DNA of 64,000 nucleotides from Okeanomitos corallinicola TIOX110 (GTDB lineage Bacteria; Cyanobacteriota; Cyanobacteriia; Cyanobacteriales; Nostocaceae): the NCBI RefSeq assembly GCF_038050375.1, contig NZ_CP150886.1, positions 3,389,318 to 3,453,317 on the forward strand. The letters run 5' to 3'. Below are positions 16,849-26,433 of this stretch, piece after piece. The position numbers and the translations under genes were made by a program. Numbering within the stretch: position 1 is the stretch's first letter; the number at the start of each line of letters is the position of its first letter. The notes under the pieces are model-generated. The model saw only the letters and a list, made by a program, of their open reading frames with translations. It did not search any database and was not told where the DNA came from.

Positions 16849-17649
16849 ATGAAGACAGACACCATATTTTACACCCTCCTGCAAAACCTCCCCAGCGTCT
16901 TATTTGAACTACTGGAAAAACCACCCCAACTAGCTACACACTATGAATTTTCATCAGTTGAAATAAAAGAACTAGCACGTCGCATAGATGGTGTATTTCT
17001 ACCCAAAATCGAATACCCAGAAGATCCCATTTATTTTGTCGAAGTTCAATTTCAAAATGATGATGATTTATACTGGCGATTAATTACTGAAGTATTTCTT
17101 TATTTAAACCAGTACAAACCTAATAAAAAATGGCAAGCTGTAGTATTGTGGGCTAAACGTAGTCTTGATCCTGGTATTCCTTTTGCTTATCAAACTTCAC
17201 TGCAAAATGGACAAATTCATGTAATTTATTTAGATGAATTAACAGACACATCATCTTCCATTGGTTTAGGAATTATTAAATTAGTAGTTTCCCCAGAAGA
17301 TGAAGCAGTAGAAACAGCGAGAAGTTTAATTAGTTTAGTACAACAAGCAGATGCGGACAAGAGTCGTTATCTTTTAGAATTAGTAGAAAGGATGCTAATT
17401 TACAAGTTTTCCACCTATACCCGTCAGGAGTTAGAAGCAATGTTTGGATTAACAGAATGGCGACAAACTCGATTTTATCAAGAAGTAAAGGAAGAAGTTC
17501 AGGAAGAAACTAAGCTACAAACTAAGTTAGAAACGATTCCACTAATGTTGGCAGAGGGAATAACTGTAGAACAAATTGCTCGTGTACTTCAATTAGATAT
17601 CGAAAAAGTGCAACAATTCATAAAAACACAAGGTAGAAAAGAATCTTAA
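16849..17649 (+). CDS. Rpn-family (DUF2887-type) PD-(D/E)XK nuclease / putative transposase
   Basis: A 266-residue protein beginning 'MKTDTIFYTLLQNLPSVLFELL'. 'ARRIDGVFLPK' and 'PIYFVEVQFQNDDDLYWRLITEVFLYL' give the D...ExQ core of the PD-(D/E)XK fold seen in recombination-promoting nucleases. The C-terminal helical part has 'TYTRQELEAMFGLTEWRQTRFYQEVKEEVQEE' and 'GITVEQIARVLQLDIEKVQQFI'. These genes are abundant in cyanobacteria; the Escherichia coli RpnA relative cleaves DNA and aids recombination. The 3' third is repeated directly after the stop codon. Confidence 0.85.
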   Translation: MKTDTIFYTLLQNLPSVLFELLEKPPQLATHYEFSSVEIKELARRIDGVFLPKIEYPEDPIYFVEVQFQNDDDLYWRLITEVFLYLNQYKPNKKWQAVVLWAKRSLDPGIPFAYQTSLQNGQIHVIYLDELTDTSSSIGLGIIKLVVSPEDEAVETARSLISLVQQADADKSRYLLELVERMLIYKFSTYTRQELEAMFGLTEWRQTRFYQEVKEEVQEETKLQTKLETIPLMLAEGITVEQIARVLQLDIEKVQQFIKTQGRKES

Positions 17650-17650
17650 A

Positions 17651-17903
17651 TTACAAGTTTTCCACCTATACCCGTCAGGAGTTAGAAGCAATGTTTGGAT
17701 TAACAGAATGGCGACAAACTCGATTTTATCAAGAAGTTAAGGAAGAAGTTGAGCAAGAAACAGAACTAGCAACAAAATTAAAAACTATACCTCGTCTTTT
17801 GAAAATGGGATTGACTGTAGAACAAATGGCGGAAGCACTAGAATTAAACATTGAAGTAGTGCAACAAGCAATAAAACAGCAAAGTAAAAAAGAATCAGAA
17901 TAA
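17651..17903 (+). pseudogene. Tandem 3' fragment of an Rpn-family nuclease gene
   Basis: From 17651 the sequence repeats 17400-17486 exactly for 87 bp (offset 251 bp), then diverges while still encoding the same domain: 'MFGLTEWRQTRFYQEVKEEVEQETELATKLKTIP' and 'GLTVEQMAEALELNIEVVQQAIKQ'. The fragment is a 70-codon open frame from 17691 with no nuclease core. The sharp edge between perfect and diverged sequence suggests recombination between two neighbouring paralogues. It may still be translated. Confidence 0.75.
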
Positions 17904-17922
17904 CCTTATATTAACTGCAAAT

Positions 17923-18543
17923 CTAAACTATTCCAACTTGAAAAATCTGATTTGCAGTTAATTTTAAGTCTGGGAAAGTTTGAGAAATTACACGATCATT
18001 TTCTCTAAACTTACTAATCTGATATTCTCCATCAACTAAATTACAAATACAAATTGTTGGTTGTTTAGGATTTCCTAAAAAATTACGTCCTCCCAAGGCT
18101 GCATAATCTATAATCCAATATTCAGCAATTCCCATTTCTTCATAATCAGCATATTTTAAATAATAATCATCGCGCCAGTTAGTTGAGACAATTTCAATTA
18201 CTAAAGGAATTGATGCACCTAAACTAATAGTTGATTGTTTTTTCCATAATGGTTCATTTTTTAAATTTGCCCGGTTTAACACTAACACATCTGGAAAATA
18301 ACCAGAATCTTTACCTTCAGGTTTAACTATGACTTGATTGGGGATAACATAAGCAAGTTCTAATCTATCAATTAATGCACTAAGTTTAATTGTTGTAAAC
18401 CCTTTAATTTCTTCATGTTCTCCTACGGGTTGTGCCATTTCTATGATTTCTCCATTATGTAATTCATAACGTACTCCAGAATTTTCAGGTAGCCAGTTGA
18501 CAAATTCTTCAAAGGTAACAAGTTTGGCTAATGCTTGAGTCAT
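17923..18543 (-). CDS. Uma2-family (DUF820) PD-(D/E)XK endonuclease
   Basis: A 206-residue single-domain protein. 'LVTFEEFVNWLPENSGVRYELHNGEIIEMAQP' is the typical N-terminus; the nuclease core is 'YFPDVLVLNRAN' (Asp), 'IPLVIEIVSTNWRDDYYLKYADYEEMGIAEYWIIDY' (Glu and Lys). The family is greatly expanded in cyanobacteria with unknown biological role. It stands alone, convergent with the Rpn fragment. Confidence 0.85.
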   Translation of the reverse strand: MTQALAKLVTFEEFVNWLPENSGVRYELHNGEIIEMAQPVGEHEEIKGFTTIKLSALIDRLELAYVIPNQVIVKPEGKDSGYFPDVLVLNRANLKNEPLWKKQSTISLGASIPLVIEIVSTNWRDDYYLKYADYEEMGIAEYWIIDYAALGGRNFLGNPKQPTICICNLVDGEYQISKFRENDRVISQTFPDLKLTANQIFQVGIV

Positions 18544-18707
18544 GGTTTTAAAGAATTAATGATAATTAAATATTATCTCTAATTTACTGTAATTTAAGTA
18601 ATTTGACAAATAATAATAACTCAGAGATTATTGTTGATTAATTTTTTGATTAATCTTTTGGTTTGATGTTGAAAATATACGTAAAATGGGTAATGTTGAT
18701 TTCTGTA

Positions 18708-18730
18708 GAGGTTTAGCAGTGCTAAAACTC
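18708..18730. repeat. Dispersed palindromic element, copy 2
   Basis: GAGGTTTAGCA / GTGCTAAAACTC forms an imperfect palindrome with the same core as the copies at 436, 30541 and 40972. It lies upstream of the DUF92 gene, not between convergent genes. Confidence 0.6.
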
Positions 18731-18792
18731 CAGTCGGAAATTTCGGAAATTCGAGTATCATAAAAAACTGAAAATACTATCATTCTTTAATC

Positions 18793-19551
18793 ATGCTATC
18801 TCTGTTTAATGACATCAACCCTTGGATCATAGGTGCTGGTTTAAACACCATTTTATTAGCGATAGTCGCCATAATTCCTAAAAAATTACTCACTCCTGCG
18901 GGAATTTTTCATGCTTGGTTATTGGGTGTAATTATTTGGGGAATATTGGGTTGGCCTGGTTATTTGGTAGTAGGATTTTATTTTATTGTCGGTTCAGGTG
19001 TTACCCGTATTGGGATGGCACAAAAAGAAGCGGCGGGAATTGCAGAAAAAAGATCCGGTGCAAGGGGTCCTGAAAATGTCTGGGGTTCGGCGTTAATTGC
19101 GGCTTTATGTGCGGTGGGAGTGCTGGTTGTGCCTGATTTGAAGTTTTTGCTTTGTTTGGGCTATGTAGCCAGTTTTAGTACCAAATTATCAGATACAACC
19201 GCTAGTGAAGTGGGTAAAGCTTATGGAAAAAGCACTTTTTTAATTACGACGCTGCAACCTGTCGCTAGAGGTACAGAAGGTGCGGTGAGTTTAGAAGGTA
19301 CTTTAGCAGGTATTGTCGGATCTGTGGCGATCGCCCTCATTGGTTGGAGTGTGAATTTAATTGATGTCTTAGGCATCATTTTTTGTATAATTGCGGCATT
19401 TATCGCCACAAATTTAGAAAGTGTCATTGGTGCAACATTACAATCTAAATATACTTGGTTGACTAACGAAGTTGTTAATATCTTCAATACACTAATTGGT
19501 GCAGTTGTAGCAATTATCTTGGCACTAACTTGGCAAGTAATATTTGTTTAA
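18793..19551 (+). CDS. DUF92/TIGR00297-family membrane protein (VTE6-like phytyl-phosphate kinase)
   Basis: A 252-residue polytopic membrane protein with six to seven hydrophobic segments. 'AAGIAEKRSGARGPENVWGSALIAAL' and 'GYVASFSTKLSDTTASEVGKAYGKSTFLITT' with 'GTEGAVSLEGTLAGIVGS' are the conserved family motifs. The plant VTE6 and a cyanobacterial relative make phytyl diphosphate from phytyl phosphate for tocopherol, phylloquinone and chlorophyll recycling, so that role is likely. A good terminator follows. Confidence 0.85.
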   Translation: MLSLFNDINPWIIGAGLNTILLAIVAIIPKKLLTPAGIFHAWLLGVIIWGILGWPGYLVVGFYFIVGSGVTRIGMAQKEAAGIAEKRSGARGPENVWGSALIAALCAVGVLVVPDLKFLLCLGYVASFSTKLSDTTASEVGKAYGKSTFLITTLQPVARGTEGAVSLEGTLAGIVGSVAIALIGWSVNLIDVLGIIFCIIAAFIATNLESVIGATLQSKYTWLTNEVVNIFNTLIGAVVAIILALTWQVIFV

Positions 19552-19587
19552 AACCTTACCAAACATTAAACTTTTTAAAAATTTTAG

Positions 19588-19623
19588 AGCAGTATTTTTA
19601 CAGTAAAATTGCTGCTTTTTTTT
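19588..19623 (+). terminator. Rho-independent terminator of the DUF92 gene
   Basis: AGCAG...ATTTT / AAAAT...CTGCT stem (19588-19616) followed by a run of eight or more T. It begins 37 bp after the stop codon. Confidence 0.8.
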
Positions 19624-19829
19624 ATATTCATTGTTCTTTAAGCTACTGAAAAAATGTTCAATTTTAACACCATAAATATACAGAATTGATACTAATTTGA
19701 GAATTATTTATTTTCCAGGAAACTAATTCACTAAATCTTTATCATCATGAACCTTATTTTTCTACTGTTTTATCTATTATCTAATAGAAAAGCTGTATAT
19801 AAATTTAGTGTTTTCCTCATACTTATTTT

Positions 19830-20588
19830 ATGGAATCTTCATCATTTTTGACAATTAACGACGAACAAATAGAACTTTCTCAAGTAGTTAAGTATTTACA
19901 AGTATCCGGTAAACTCAATCAGTTTATTAGCGATGTTTTGCGTCAATACATTTTAGAACAAGAAATAGCAACTAGAAATGATATAGATGTCAGTACAGCA
20001 CTGATTGAACAATCAATAATTGATTTTCGGTTAAAAAATCAACTCACAGATGCTGAAAAGTTCCAAGCATGGTTACAAAATAACGGGAGTGACTATGCAA
20101 CATTTTACGAATCTGTTACCTTTAGTTTCAAATTAGAAAAACTCAAAGCGGTAATTACCGAACCAAAACTACCAGAATATTTCATTGAAAGAAAAATTTA
20201 TTTAGATAGAGTGATACTTTCTCGAATCATGGTTGATAACCGTGAATTAGCTGAAGAATTACACACTCAAATTGAAGAAGGAAGTAGTTTTGAACAGTTA
20301 GCAAAAGAATATTCCTTAGCTGATGAAAAAACCTTTAACGGTATGATGGGTCCTATTAGTCGGGGTAGTTTACCTGATATTTTACGAGCGCCCATAGATG
20401 CTGTCAACCCTGGACAATTGATAGGACCAATAGAACTAGAAGGACGTTTTAGTTTATTTAGATTAGAAGGTATCATACCAGCATCTTTAGAAAACAATCA
20501 ACTCAAACAATCACTACAAACAGAACTATTTGAAAAATGGATAGGGGAGAAAATTCAAAACCTGACAGTAAAATTACAAGTAAATTAA
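19830..20588 (+). CDS. Parvulin-type peptidylprolyl isomerase, exporter-associated
   Basis: A 252-residue protein with an N-terminal SurA-like helical part ('LRQYILEQEIATRNDIDVS', residues 25-110) and a parvulin domain (about 125-225): 'SRIMVDNRELAEELHTQIEEGSSFEQLAKEYSLAD', 'GMMGPISRGSLPDILRAPIDAVNPGQLIGPIELEGRFSLFRLE'. Parvulins catalyse prolyl cis-trans isomerisation. No signal peptide is seen, so it appears cytoplasmic. Cyanobacteria often place such a gene directly before a HlyB-like exporter, as here, suggesting that it prepares or scans the secreted substrate. The gene overlaps the exporter frame by 52 bp. Confidence 0.82.
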   Translation: MESSSFLTINDEQIELSQVVKYLQVSGKLNQFISDVLRQYILEQEIATRNDIDVSTALIEQSIIDFRLKNQLTDAEKFQAWLQNNGSDYATFYESVTFSFKLEKLKAVITEPKLPEYFIERKIYLDRVILSRIMVDNRELAEELHTQIEEGSSFEQLAKEYSLADEKTFNGMMGPISRGSLPDILRAPIDAVNPGQLIGPIELEGRFSLFRLEGIIPASLENNQLKQSLQTELFEKWIGEKIQNLTVKLQVN

Positions 20589-23227
20589 CTATTCCAAATT
20601 GTCAATTGAATCATCAATCAAATTATCAAAATTTACCAATAAATGTGTTAGATGCTTTACCTTGGGAACAACCGCCATTATCCTGGTTGAATACTGAAGA
20701 ACAATCAGAATTAAAAAACCAATTAGAAGTTTGTAAATATCAACTTGGGGAAAAAATTTGGACACAAGAAACGGGAGAATATCAGTTTTTTATTATTACT
20801 GGTAAAGTCCGGTTACGAAATCAAAATAGTCAACCTATCGCTACGTTAGAGGATGGAGACTGGTTTGGAAACTTACAACCTTTATTTACTAATTGTAAAG
20901 CAGTAGCTGCGAGTAAAGAAGTTGTAGTTGTGTATTGGAATTCATCACTTTGGAATAATTTTCAAAATCCTCAAATTGATGAATTTTGGCATGATAAAGG
21001 TGACAGAAAACAGGTAATAAGTGAGAGAGAAAATATAGAACCAGAGGAAGAAAATTTTTCCTTACAAACTACATCTTCTTCACTTTCACCATCTCCTCCT
21101 AAACCTGTAATTTCTGACTATCCTTTTATCATTAGTGCAAATACTGCTGCTGCTTGTTTAACAATGATGGCGCAATATTTAAACAATGGTGTCCAACTGG
21201 AATGGGTACAACGTCAACTACGGGGACAAAGACCCAAAAATGTCATAGAAACCGCAGAAAAATTAGGTTTATCCCTGCGTAAATTACAGGTAAGTTGGCA
21301 AGAATTAAGACAGTTATCTTTTCCAGCTTTATTACAATGGAATTCTGAAGGAATTAATAATTGGGTTGTTAGCTATGGGATGAAAGGTAATTGTTTAATT
21401 ATTGCCAATCCTCTCAATACTGAATGTGAATATTTAACCCAATCCGTAGTAGAATCCTGTTGGGATGGTCAACTATGGCAATGTGAATTAATTTCTAAAC
21501 AGGAGAAATTTAATCTTTCTTGGTTCACTCCCGCAGTTTGGAAATACCGTAAATTATTAAGTGAGGTATTACTCGCTTCTTTCACTTTACAATTGCTGGG
21601 TTTAACTTCACCATTAATTACCCAAGTTATCATTGATAAAGTTATGGTGCAAGAGAGTTTAGCAACTCTTGATGTCATGGCCATAGCTTTATTATTAGTT
21701 GCTGTTTTTGAATCTCTTCTGGGTATCCTCAGACTTTTCATTTTTACCCACACTGCACGACGTTTAGATTTGAGTTTATCCGCTCAACTTTTCCGTCATT
21801 TAATGCGTTTACCCCTAGCTTATTTTGAATCTCGCAGAGTTGGAGATACAGTCGCTAGAGTTCAAGAATTAGAACAAATTCGTCAATTTTTAACAGGTAC
21901 AGCTTTAACAGTAATTCTTGATAGTATCTTTGCTATTGTCTACCTGGGATTGATGTTTTATTACAACATTCCTTTAACCTTTGTAGCTTTAGCTGTTCTC
22001 CCATTATTTGCGATTTTAACAATTGTTGCTACTCCGATTTTAAGAAATTGGTTAAACCAAACCTTTAACCGCAGTGCTGACAGTCAATCATTTTTAGTAG
22101 AGACTATTACAGGGATTCATTCTGTTAAAGCTCATGCTGCTGAACCTGTTGCTAGAGAACGCTGGGAAGGTTTATTTGCTCGGTTTATTAGAACTGGTTT
22201 TAAAGCCTCGACAACATCAAATATTAGTAGTAACATTGGTGATTTTCTCACTAATTTTTCTACTTTATTAATCCTTTGGTTTGGTGCAAGATTGGTAATA
22301 GATAATCAAATTACAGTTGGGCAATTAATCGCCTTTCAAATGTTGTCAGGGCGAGTTACTGGGCCATTACTAAGGTTAGTACAGTTATGGCAAAATCTGC
22401 AACAAGTCCTCCTTTCAGTTGATAGAATTGGTGATATTCTCAATGCTGCACCAGAAGCAGAAGCAGGAACAGGTTTAGTATTACCACCCCTCAAAGGTGA
22501 AGTTAATTTTGAACAGGTTTTCTTTCGTTATAGTCCTAACACTGAACCTGTACTAAAAGGAATTTCCTTTGATGTTCAACCAGGGCAATTTGTAGGAATT
22601 GTGGGACGCAGTGGTTCTGGAAAAAGCACCCTTTCTAAATTGTTGCAAAGACTTTATCAAATTGAATCAGGCAGAATTTTAATTGATGGTTTTGACCTCA
22701 AAAGTTGTGATTTAGCATCTTTAAGACAGCAAATTTCTGTAGTTCTCCAAGAAGACTTTTTATTTAATGGTTCAATTTTGGAAAACATCAGTTTAGGAAA
22801 TCCTGATATCACTGCTGAACAAGTTGTAGAAGCTGCAAGATTAGCAGTAGCACACGATTTTATTAGTCAATTACCATTAGGTTACGAAAACAATGTTGGT
22901 GAAAGAGGTACAGCTTTATCTGGTGGACAAAGACAACGGATAGCTTTAGCAAGACTGTTTCTTTCCACCGCACCAATTTTGATTTTAGATGAAGCTACCA
23001 GTGCTTTAGATAGTGAAACAGAACAGCAAGTATTAAAAAATTTGCAGACAGTTTCTGCTAACCGCACCGTGTTTTTAATTGCTCATCGTTTTGCACCTTT
23101 AAAACGTGCAGATTTAATTTTGGTGATGGAAAAAGGTATCGTTGCAGAAAGGGGTACACACGCAGAGTTATTACAACAAAAGGGTTTATACTGGTCACTT
23201 TATCAACGACAACAGATGAATATTTAA
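20537..23227 (+). CDS. HlyB-like type I secretion ABC transporter with cNMP-like and degenerate C39 domains
   Basis: Up to 896 residues. Order: a cyclic-nucleotide-binding-like beta barrel (about 60-150, 'FFIITGKVRLRNQ', 'LEDGDWFGNL'); a C39-peptidase-like domain (about 195-320); a six-helix exporter core (about 335-640); an ATPase with 'GRSGSGKST', 'LSGGQRQRIALARL' and 'ILILDEATSALD'. In the C39 part the catalytic Cys position is Thr ('SANTAAACLTMM') and the catalytic His is Asn ('NNWVVSYG'), so it should bind but not cut its substrate, as in HlyB. The ATG at 20537 overlaps the PPIase by 52 bp; GTG at 20645 is an alternative start. No HlyD-type adaptor follows. Confidence 0.85.
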   Translation: MDRGENSKPDSKITSKLTIPNCQLNHQSNYQNLPINVLDALPWEQPPLSWLNTEEQSELKNQLEVCKYQLGEKIWTQETGEYQFFIITGKVRLRNQNSQPIATLEDGDWFGNLQPLFTNCKAVAASKEVVVVYWNSSLWNNFQNPQIDEFWHDKGDRKQVISERENIEPEEENFSLQTTSSSLSPSPPKPVISDYPFIISANTAAACLTMMAQYLNNGVQLEWVQRQLRGQRPKNVIETAEKLGLSLRKLQVSWQELRQLSFPALLQWNSEGINNWVVSYGMKGNCLIIANPLNTECEYLTQSVVESCWDGQLWQCELISKQEKFNLSWFTPAVWKYRKLLSEVLLASFTLQLLGLTSPLITQVIIDKVMVQESLATLDVMAIALLLVAVFESLLGILRLFIFTHTARRLDLSLSAQLFRHLMRLPLAYFESRRVGDTVARVQELEQIRQFLTGTALTVILDSIFAIVYLGLMFYYNIPLTFVALAVLPLFAILTIVATPILRNWLNQTFNRSADSQSFLVETITGIHSVKAHAAEPVARERWEGLFARFIRTGFKASTTSNISSNIGDFLTNFSTLLILWFGARLVIDNQITVGQLIAFQMLSGRVTGPLLRLVQLWQNLQQVLLSVDRIGDILNAAPEAEAGTGLVLPPLKGEVNFEQVFFRYSPNTEPVLKGISFDVQPGQFVGIVGRSGSGKSTLSKLLQRLYQIESGRILIDGFDLKSCDLASLRQQISVVLQEDFLFNGSILENISLGNPDITAEQVVEAARLAVAHDFISQLPLGYENNVGERGTALSGGQRQRIALARLFLSTAPILILDEATSALDSETEQQVLKNLQTVSANRTVFLIAHRFAPLKRADLILVMEKGIVAERGTHAELLQQKGLYWSLYQRQQMNI

Positions 23228-23234
23228 AACAAAA

Positions 23235-23253
23235 GACGTTCCATCGGAACGTC
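23235..23253 (-). terminator. Hairpin between convergent genes, minus-strand terminator
   Basis: GACGTTCC / GGAACGTC with a 3-base loop. Read on the minus strand it is followed by TTTTGTTTT, so it best serves the CsgG-like gene; it may also stop the exporter transcript. Confidence 0.7.
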
Positions 23254-23301
23254 CTGTTAATTTGCTATTTATTCAGTCACAATTTGTTGGCTAAAACCTA
23301 T

Positions 23302-24087
23302 TTATTCCAGTTCTAAAACTTTTTGAGTATTTTCACGACGACGCTGTTCTTTCTGTTCATACTCAGCTACACAGCTACCTTTTTCTACCATTACACAACT
23401 GAGATAATTGGTAATTTCTATTAAACCCGCTCTCAGTGCTTTCGCTACAGGTGCTTTATTACTGGTTTGTTTATCACCACCAACATAAACACCGAAAAGA
23501 CCTACAGAACCAGCACTACTTTCTGATTCACTAGTAGCGCGTCCTTCAATTGTGCGTGCATATACTACTTCAGCGGTAGTAGAATCTACAACACGTAAGT
23601 CAATAGCTACATAGGCTTTTTGCTTGTTTTGACGATTACCACCACCAAAACTTAAAGGGCCTAAACGCAAACCACCAATGCTTGCACCACTAGATTCTTC
23701 CTCAACACCATCTTCATAGGATGTCACCTTACCTAAAATAATATATTTCGCACCTGTGAGTTCTCCTTTTTTCGCTGCGGTTTCTTTGCGAACTAAACCT
23801 AATTCAGCAAGTTCTTGTTCGGAAATTACCTCTCCTAATTTCTGTCGCTCAACAACGGTAAATTTACCTGTTGATGTTAATTCGTTACTTAAAGCATCCG
23901 CTAACTGCTTAGATGTACCATTCTGCCACCACCACCAGGTAGTCTCATTTTTAAAGTCTGGTACGGAAATGGTGAGTTTTTCTTGTGCAAATGCACTAAT
24001 GCTACCGAGAGATAAACTCAGAGTTACTGTTGCTAACGCTATTGCGGTGTGATTAGTTAAGCGCTGATAAAAAGACAAAGTTTTCAT
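23302..24087 (-). CDS. CsgG/HfaB-family envelope protein
   Basis: A 261-residue protein starting at Met 'MKTLSFYQRL' (a Met six codons upstream, at 24105, is possible). A signal peptide ends 'SISAFAQ'. The domain has 'LTISVPDFKNET', 'KQLADALSNELTSTGKFTVVERQKLGEVISEQEL', 'AKYIILGKVTSYEDG' and 'AYVAIDLRVVDSTTAEVVYARTIEG', as in CsgG, HfaB and LpoB-like lipoproteins. No lipobox Cys is obvious, so it may be soluble in the periplasm. CsgG forms outer-membrane pores for curli; most cyanobacterial relatives have unknown roles. A 'TTWWWWQNG' Trp cluster follows the first strand. Confidence 0.82.
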   Translation of the reverse strand: MKTLSFYQRLTNHTAIALATVTLSLSLGSISAFAQEKLTISVPDFKNETTWWWWQNGTSKQLADALSNELTSTGKFTVVERQKLGEVISEQELAELGLVRKETAAKKGELTGAKYIILGKVTSYEDGVEEESSGASIGGLRLGPLSFGGGNRQNKQKAYVAIDLRVVDSTTAEVVYARTIEGRATSESESSAGSVGLFGVYVGGDKQTSNKAPVAKALRAGLIEITNYLSCVMVEKGSCVAEYEQKEQRRRENTQKVLELE

Positions 24088-24105
24088 AAGTATGGTGATT
24101 GTCAA

Positions 24106-24616
24106 CAGAAAGCAATTGGTTTGTATTCAAGTTCAACGACTTATTTTATACCAAAAAAAGTTAAATTGGCATGAAAAAACAACTGATAACAGATTTGGGT
24201 GCAGTGAGGTACACAACTAAACCTACAAGTCTTGACTGGAAAGCATTTAAAAGCTAGATGATAACCGCTAAAAACCAAAAGTTGCTATATGTTAATTATT
24301 GTTAATATTGACTAAGTGAAAAATTACCTAATAAGTAGTCGTGCAAAATAAATTTCATATTTAGGGAAGGTGACAGGTGACAGGTGACAGACAAGAGATA
24401 CAGAGATTTCTATTGTTTTCCCAAATGTGCAATTAATTTTGCCCAGGTACTTAAAAACTTAAATTAAAACTTATGATTTTTCTAAAAATTTTATAGTTTT
24501 TGATTGCAAAAATCTGTCATTACCTGTGTAGAAAATTAAGTTTAAGTCTAAACTCCAGAAGGTTACACACCGCTAAACTACAGCGCACCAGATAGTAAGC
24601 ATGGTAGTGGTACACG
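24106..24616. other. Intergenic region, about 510 bp, with a heptanucleotide repeat
   Basis: Between the starts of the CsgG-like gene and the end of nadB. It contains three GGTGACA heptamers at about 24370-24393 and is otherwise AT-rich. I see no ORF or structured RNA that I can name. Confidence 0.5.
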
Positions 24617-26293
24617 TTAAGTAGATTTCCACCAATGATGATTTTGAATCATGGTGTGTACTTGCCAATCGGGAGCAGATTGGGGATAATCTGAGCGATA
24701 ATGTCCACCTCTGCTTTCAGTTCTAAAAGCTGCACTTTTGAGAATTAAATAAGCTACATCTAATAAATTTTGTGTTTCTGCCCAAAGACGTAATAGTTTA
24801 TCAATATCAGCTAAATTGAAACTAGCAACCTCTCCAGGACGTAAACTTTGCAAAAATTGACTTAAAGGTAAATTTGCAAAATCCTGTTGCCAAGATGTTA
24901 TATTGGCGATCGCTTCCTCTAAACTAGATTTTTCTCTACAAATACCCGCACTTTGCCAAACTACACGGGGTACATTTTCCCGCAAATCTTCCAGATATAC
25001 CCGTTGATGTTGCCATTCATCATCTGATAAAACACAGGCAACAGACTCAGATGAAAATGGTAATTCTGTTTGCGATGTATGCAAAACCTGCTCTTGTAAA
25101 TCAGCAGTTTGCGCTCCAAATACAATACATTCCAACAGAGAATTACTCGCTAAACGGTTCGCTCCATGCACTCCCGTACTAGCAGTTTCTCCCACCGCAT
25201 ACAAACCAGGAATATTCGTCCGATTTTGTAAATCTGCCAGCACACCACCCATCCAATAATGAGCCGCAGGAGCTACAGGTACAGGTTGATGAAAAACATC
25301 AACACCCCAATGTTGACAGACTTGAATAATATTAGGAAAACGTTGACGAATTTTATCAGCAGGAATAGGACGCATATCTAACCAGACATGGGCGGTAGCC
25401 AAATCCTCGGCAGTATTTTGTAAATGACTAAAAATTGCTCTACTCACCACATCTCGCGGTGCAAGTTCACCCGCTGGGTCATAGTCAAACGCAAAACGGC
25501 GCCCTTTGTCATCAACTAAATGCGCTCCTTCACCCCTCACCGCTTCACTAATTAAAAATCGCCCTGGTTTAACTAAAGCTGTCGGGTGAAATTGCACAAA
25601 TTCTAAATCACGTAAAATCGCTCCAGCCCGCCAAGCAATAGCTACTCCATCCCCCGTACTCACTGCCGGGTTAGTAGTTTGGGCAAATACTTGACCACCG
25701 CCACCAGTTGCTAGTACCACCGCACCAGCTTTTATCCATGTCACTTGACCTTGATAAAACAGGCTAATTCCTTCACATTTACCTGTTTGAGGTTCTATCC
25801 ATAGAGATAATGCTAAAGCTTGCTGGATTACTTGGATATTTTGACGACGTAATACTTGGGCTGTGAGAGTTGTAGTTACCTCTCTACCAGTGGTATCAGC
25901 TGCATGGAGAACCCGATGGCGGGAATGGGCAGCTTCTAAAGTTAACGCCAGGGAATTACCATGACGATCAAAAGCTACACCCAAGTTAACTAGAGATTGA
26001 ATACAATTAGGGGCTTGTTGGGCTAAAAATTCTACGGCTTGCACATCACACAAACCAGCCCCAGCTTTTAAAGTATCTTCAATATGTAGTTTAGGTGAAT
26101 CTTCGGGAGCGACAGCAGCAGCAATACCCCCTTGCGCCCAGTCACTAGCTGATAAAGTAACAGTTTCTTTAGTAATTAAGCCTACGTGCAAAGATTCTGG
26201 TAGACACAGTGCTGTGTATAGTCCAGCCGCACCAGCACCGACTACTACAACATCAAATTGGTTAGGAATATCTAATAAGTTCAAGGAGTTCAA
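24617..26293 (-). CDS. nadB: L-aspartate oxidase NadB
   Basis: A 558-residue flavoprotein. 'FDVVVVGAGAAGLYTALCL' is the FAD dinucleotide fold; 'SASDWAQGGIAAA', 'HSRHRVLHAADTTGREVTTTL', 'FVQFHPTAL', 'ISEAVRGEGAHLVD' and 'GLYAVGETASTGVHGANRLASNSLLECIVFG' are the hallmark segments of NadB and the related succinate dehydrogenase flavoproteins, and the Arg of 'SEAVRGEG' lies at the active site. It oxidises L-aspartate to iminoaspartate, the first step of de novo NAD synthesis, in the cytoplasm. Repeat-rich spacer follows upstream (26294-26433). Length is normal. Confidence 0.93.
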   Translation of the reverse strand: MNSLNLLDIPNQFDVVVVGAGAAGLYTALCLPESLHVGLITKETVTLSASDWAQGGIAAAVAPEDSPKLHIEDTLKAGAGLCDVQAVEFLAQQAPNCIQSLVNLGVAFDRHGNSLALTLEAAHSRHRVLHAADTTGREVTTTLTAQVLRRQNIQVIQQALALSLWIEPQTGKCEGISLFYQGQVTWIKAGAVVLATGGGGQVFAQTTNPAVSTGDGVAIAWRAGAILRDLEFVQFHPTALVKPGRFLISEAVRGEGAHLVDDKGRRFAFDYDPAGELAPRDVVSRAIFSHLQNTAEDLATAHVWLDMRPIPADKIRQRFPNIIQVCQHWGVDVFHQPVPVAPAAHYWMGGVLADLQNRTNIPGLYAVGETASTGVHGANRLASNSLLECIVFGAQTADLQEQVLHTSQTELPFSSESVACVLSDDEWQHQRVYLEDLRENVPRVVWQSAGICREKSSLEEAIANITSWQQDFANLPLSQFLQSLRPGEVASFNLADIDKLLRLWAETQNLLDVAYLILKSAAFRTESRGGHYRSDYPQSAPDWQVHTMIQNHHWWKST

Positions 26294-26433
26294 AAGTCAG
26301 GGGGTGATGGGGAGAGTGGGAGATGGGTAATGGGGAGATGGGGAGGTGTCAATTCAAAATTCAAAAGTCAAAATTAAGAACTTTTTTACCTATGCCCCAT
26401 GCCCTATGCCCCATGCCCAATTAACAAAATGGG
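26294..26433. repeat. Spacer of short cyanobacterial repeats
   Basis: GGGGAGATGGGGAGGTG runs, AATTCAAAATTCAAAAGTC, and tandem 'CCCTATGCCCCATG' units lie between psbU and nadB. These are low-complexity dispersed repeats with no coding content. Confidence 0.7.
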
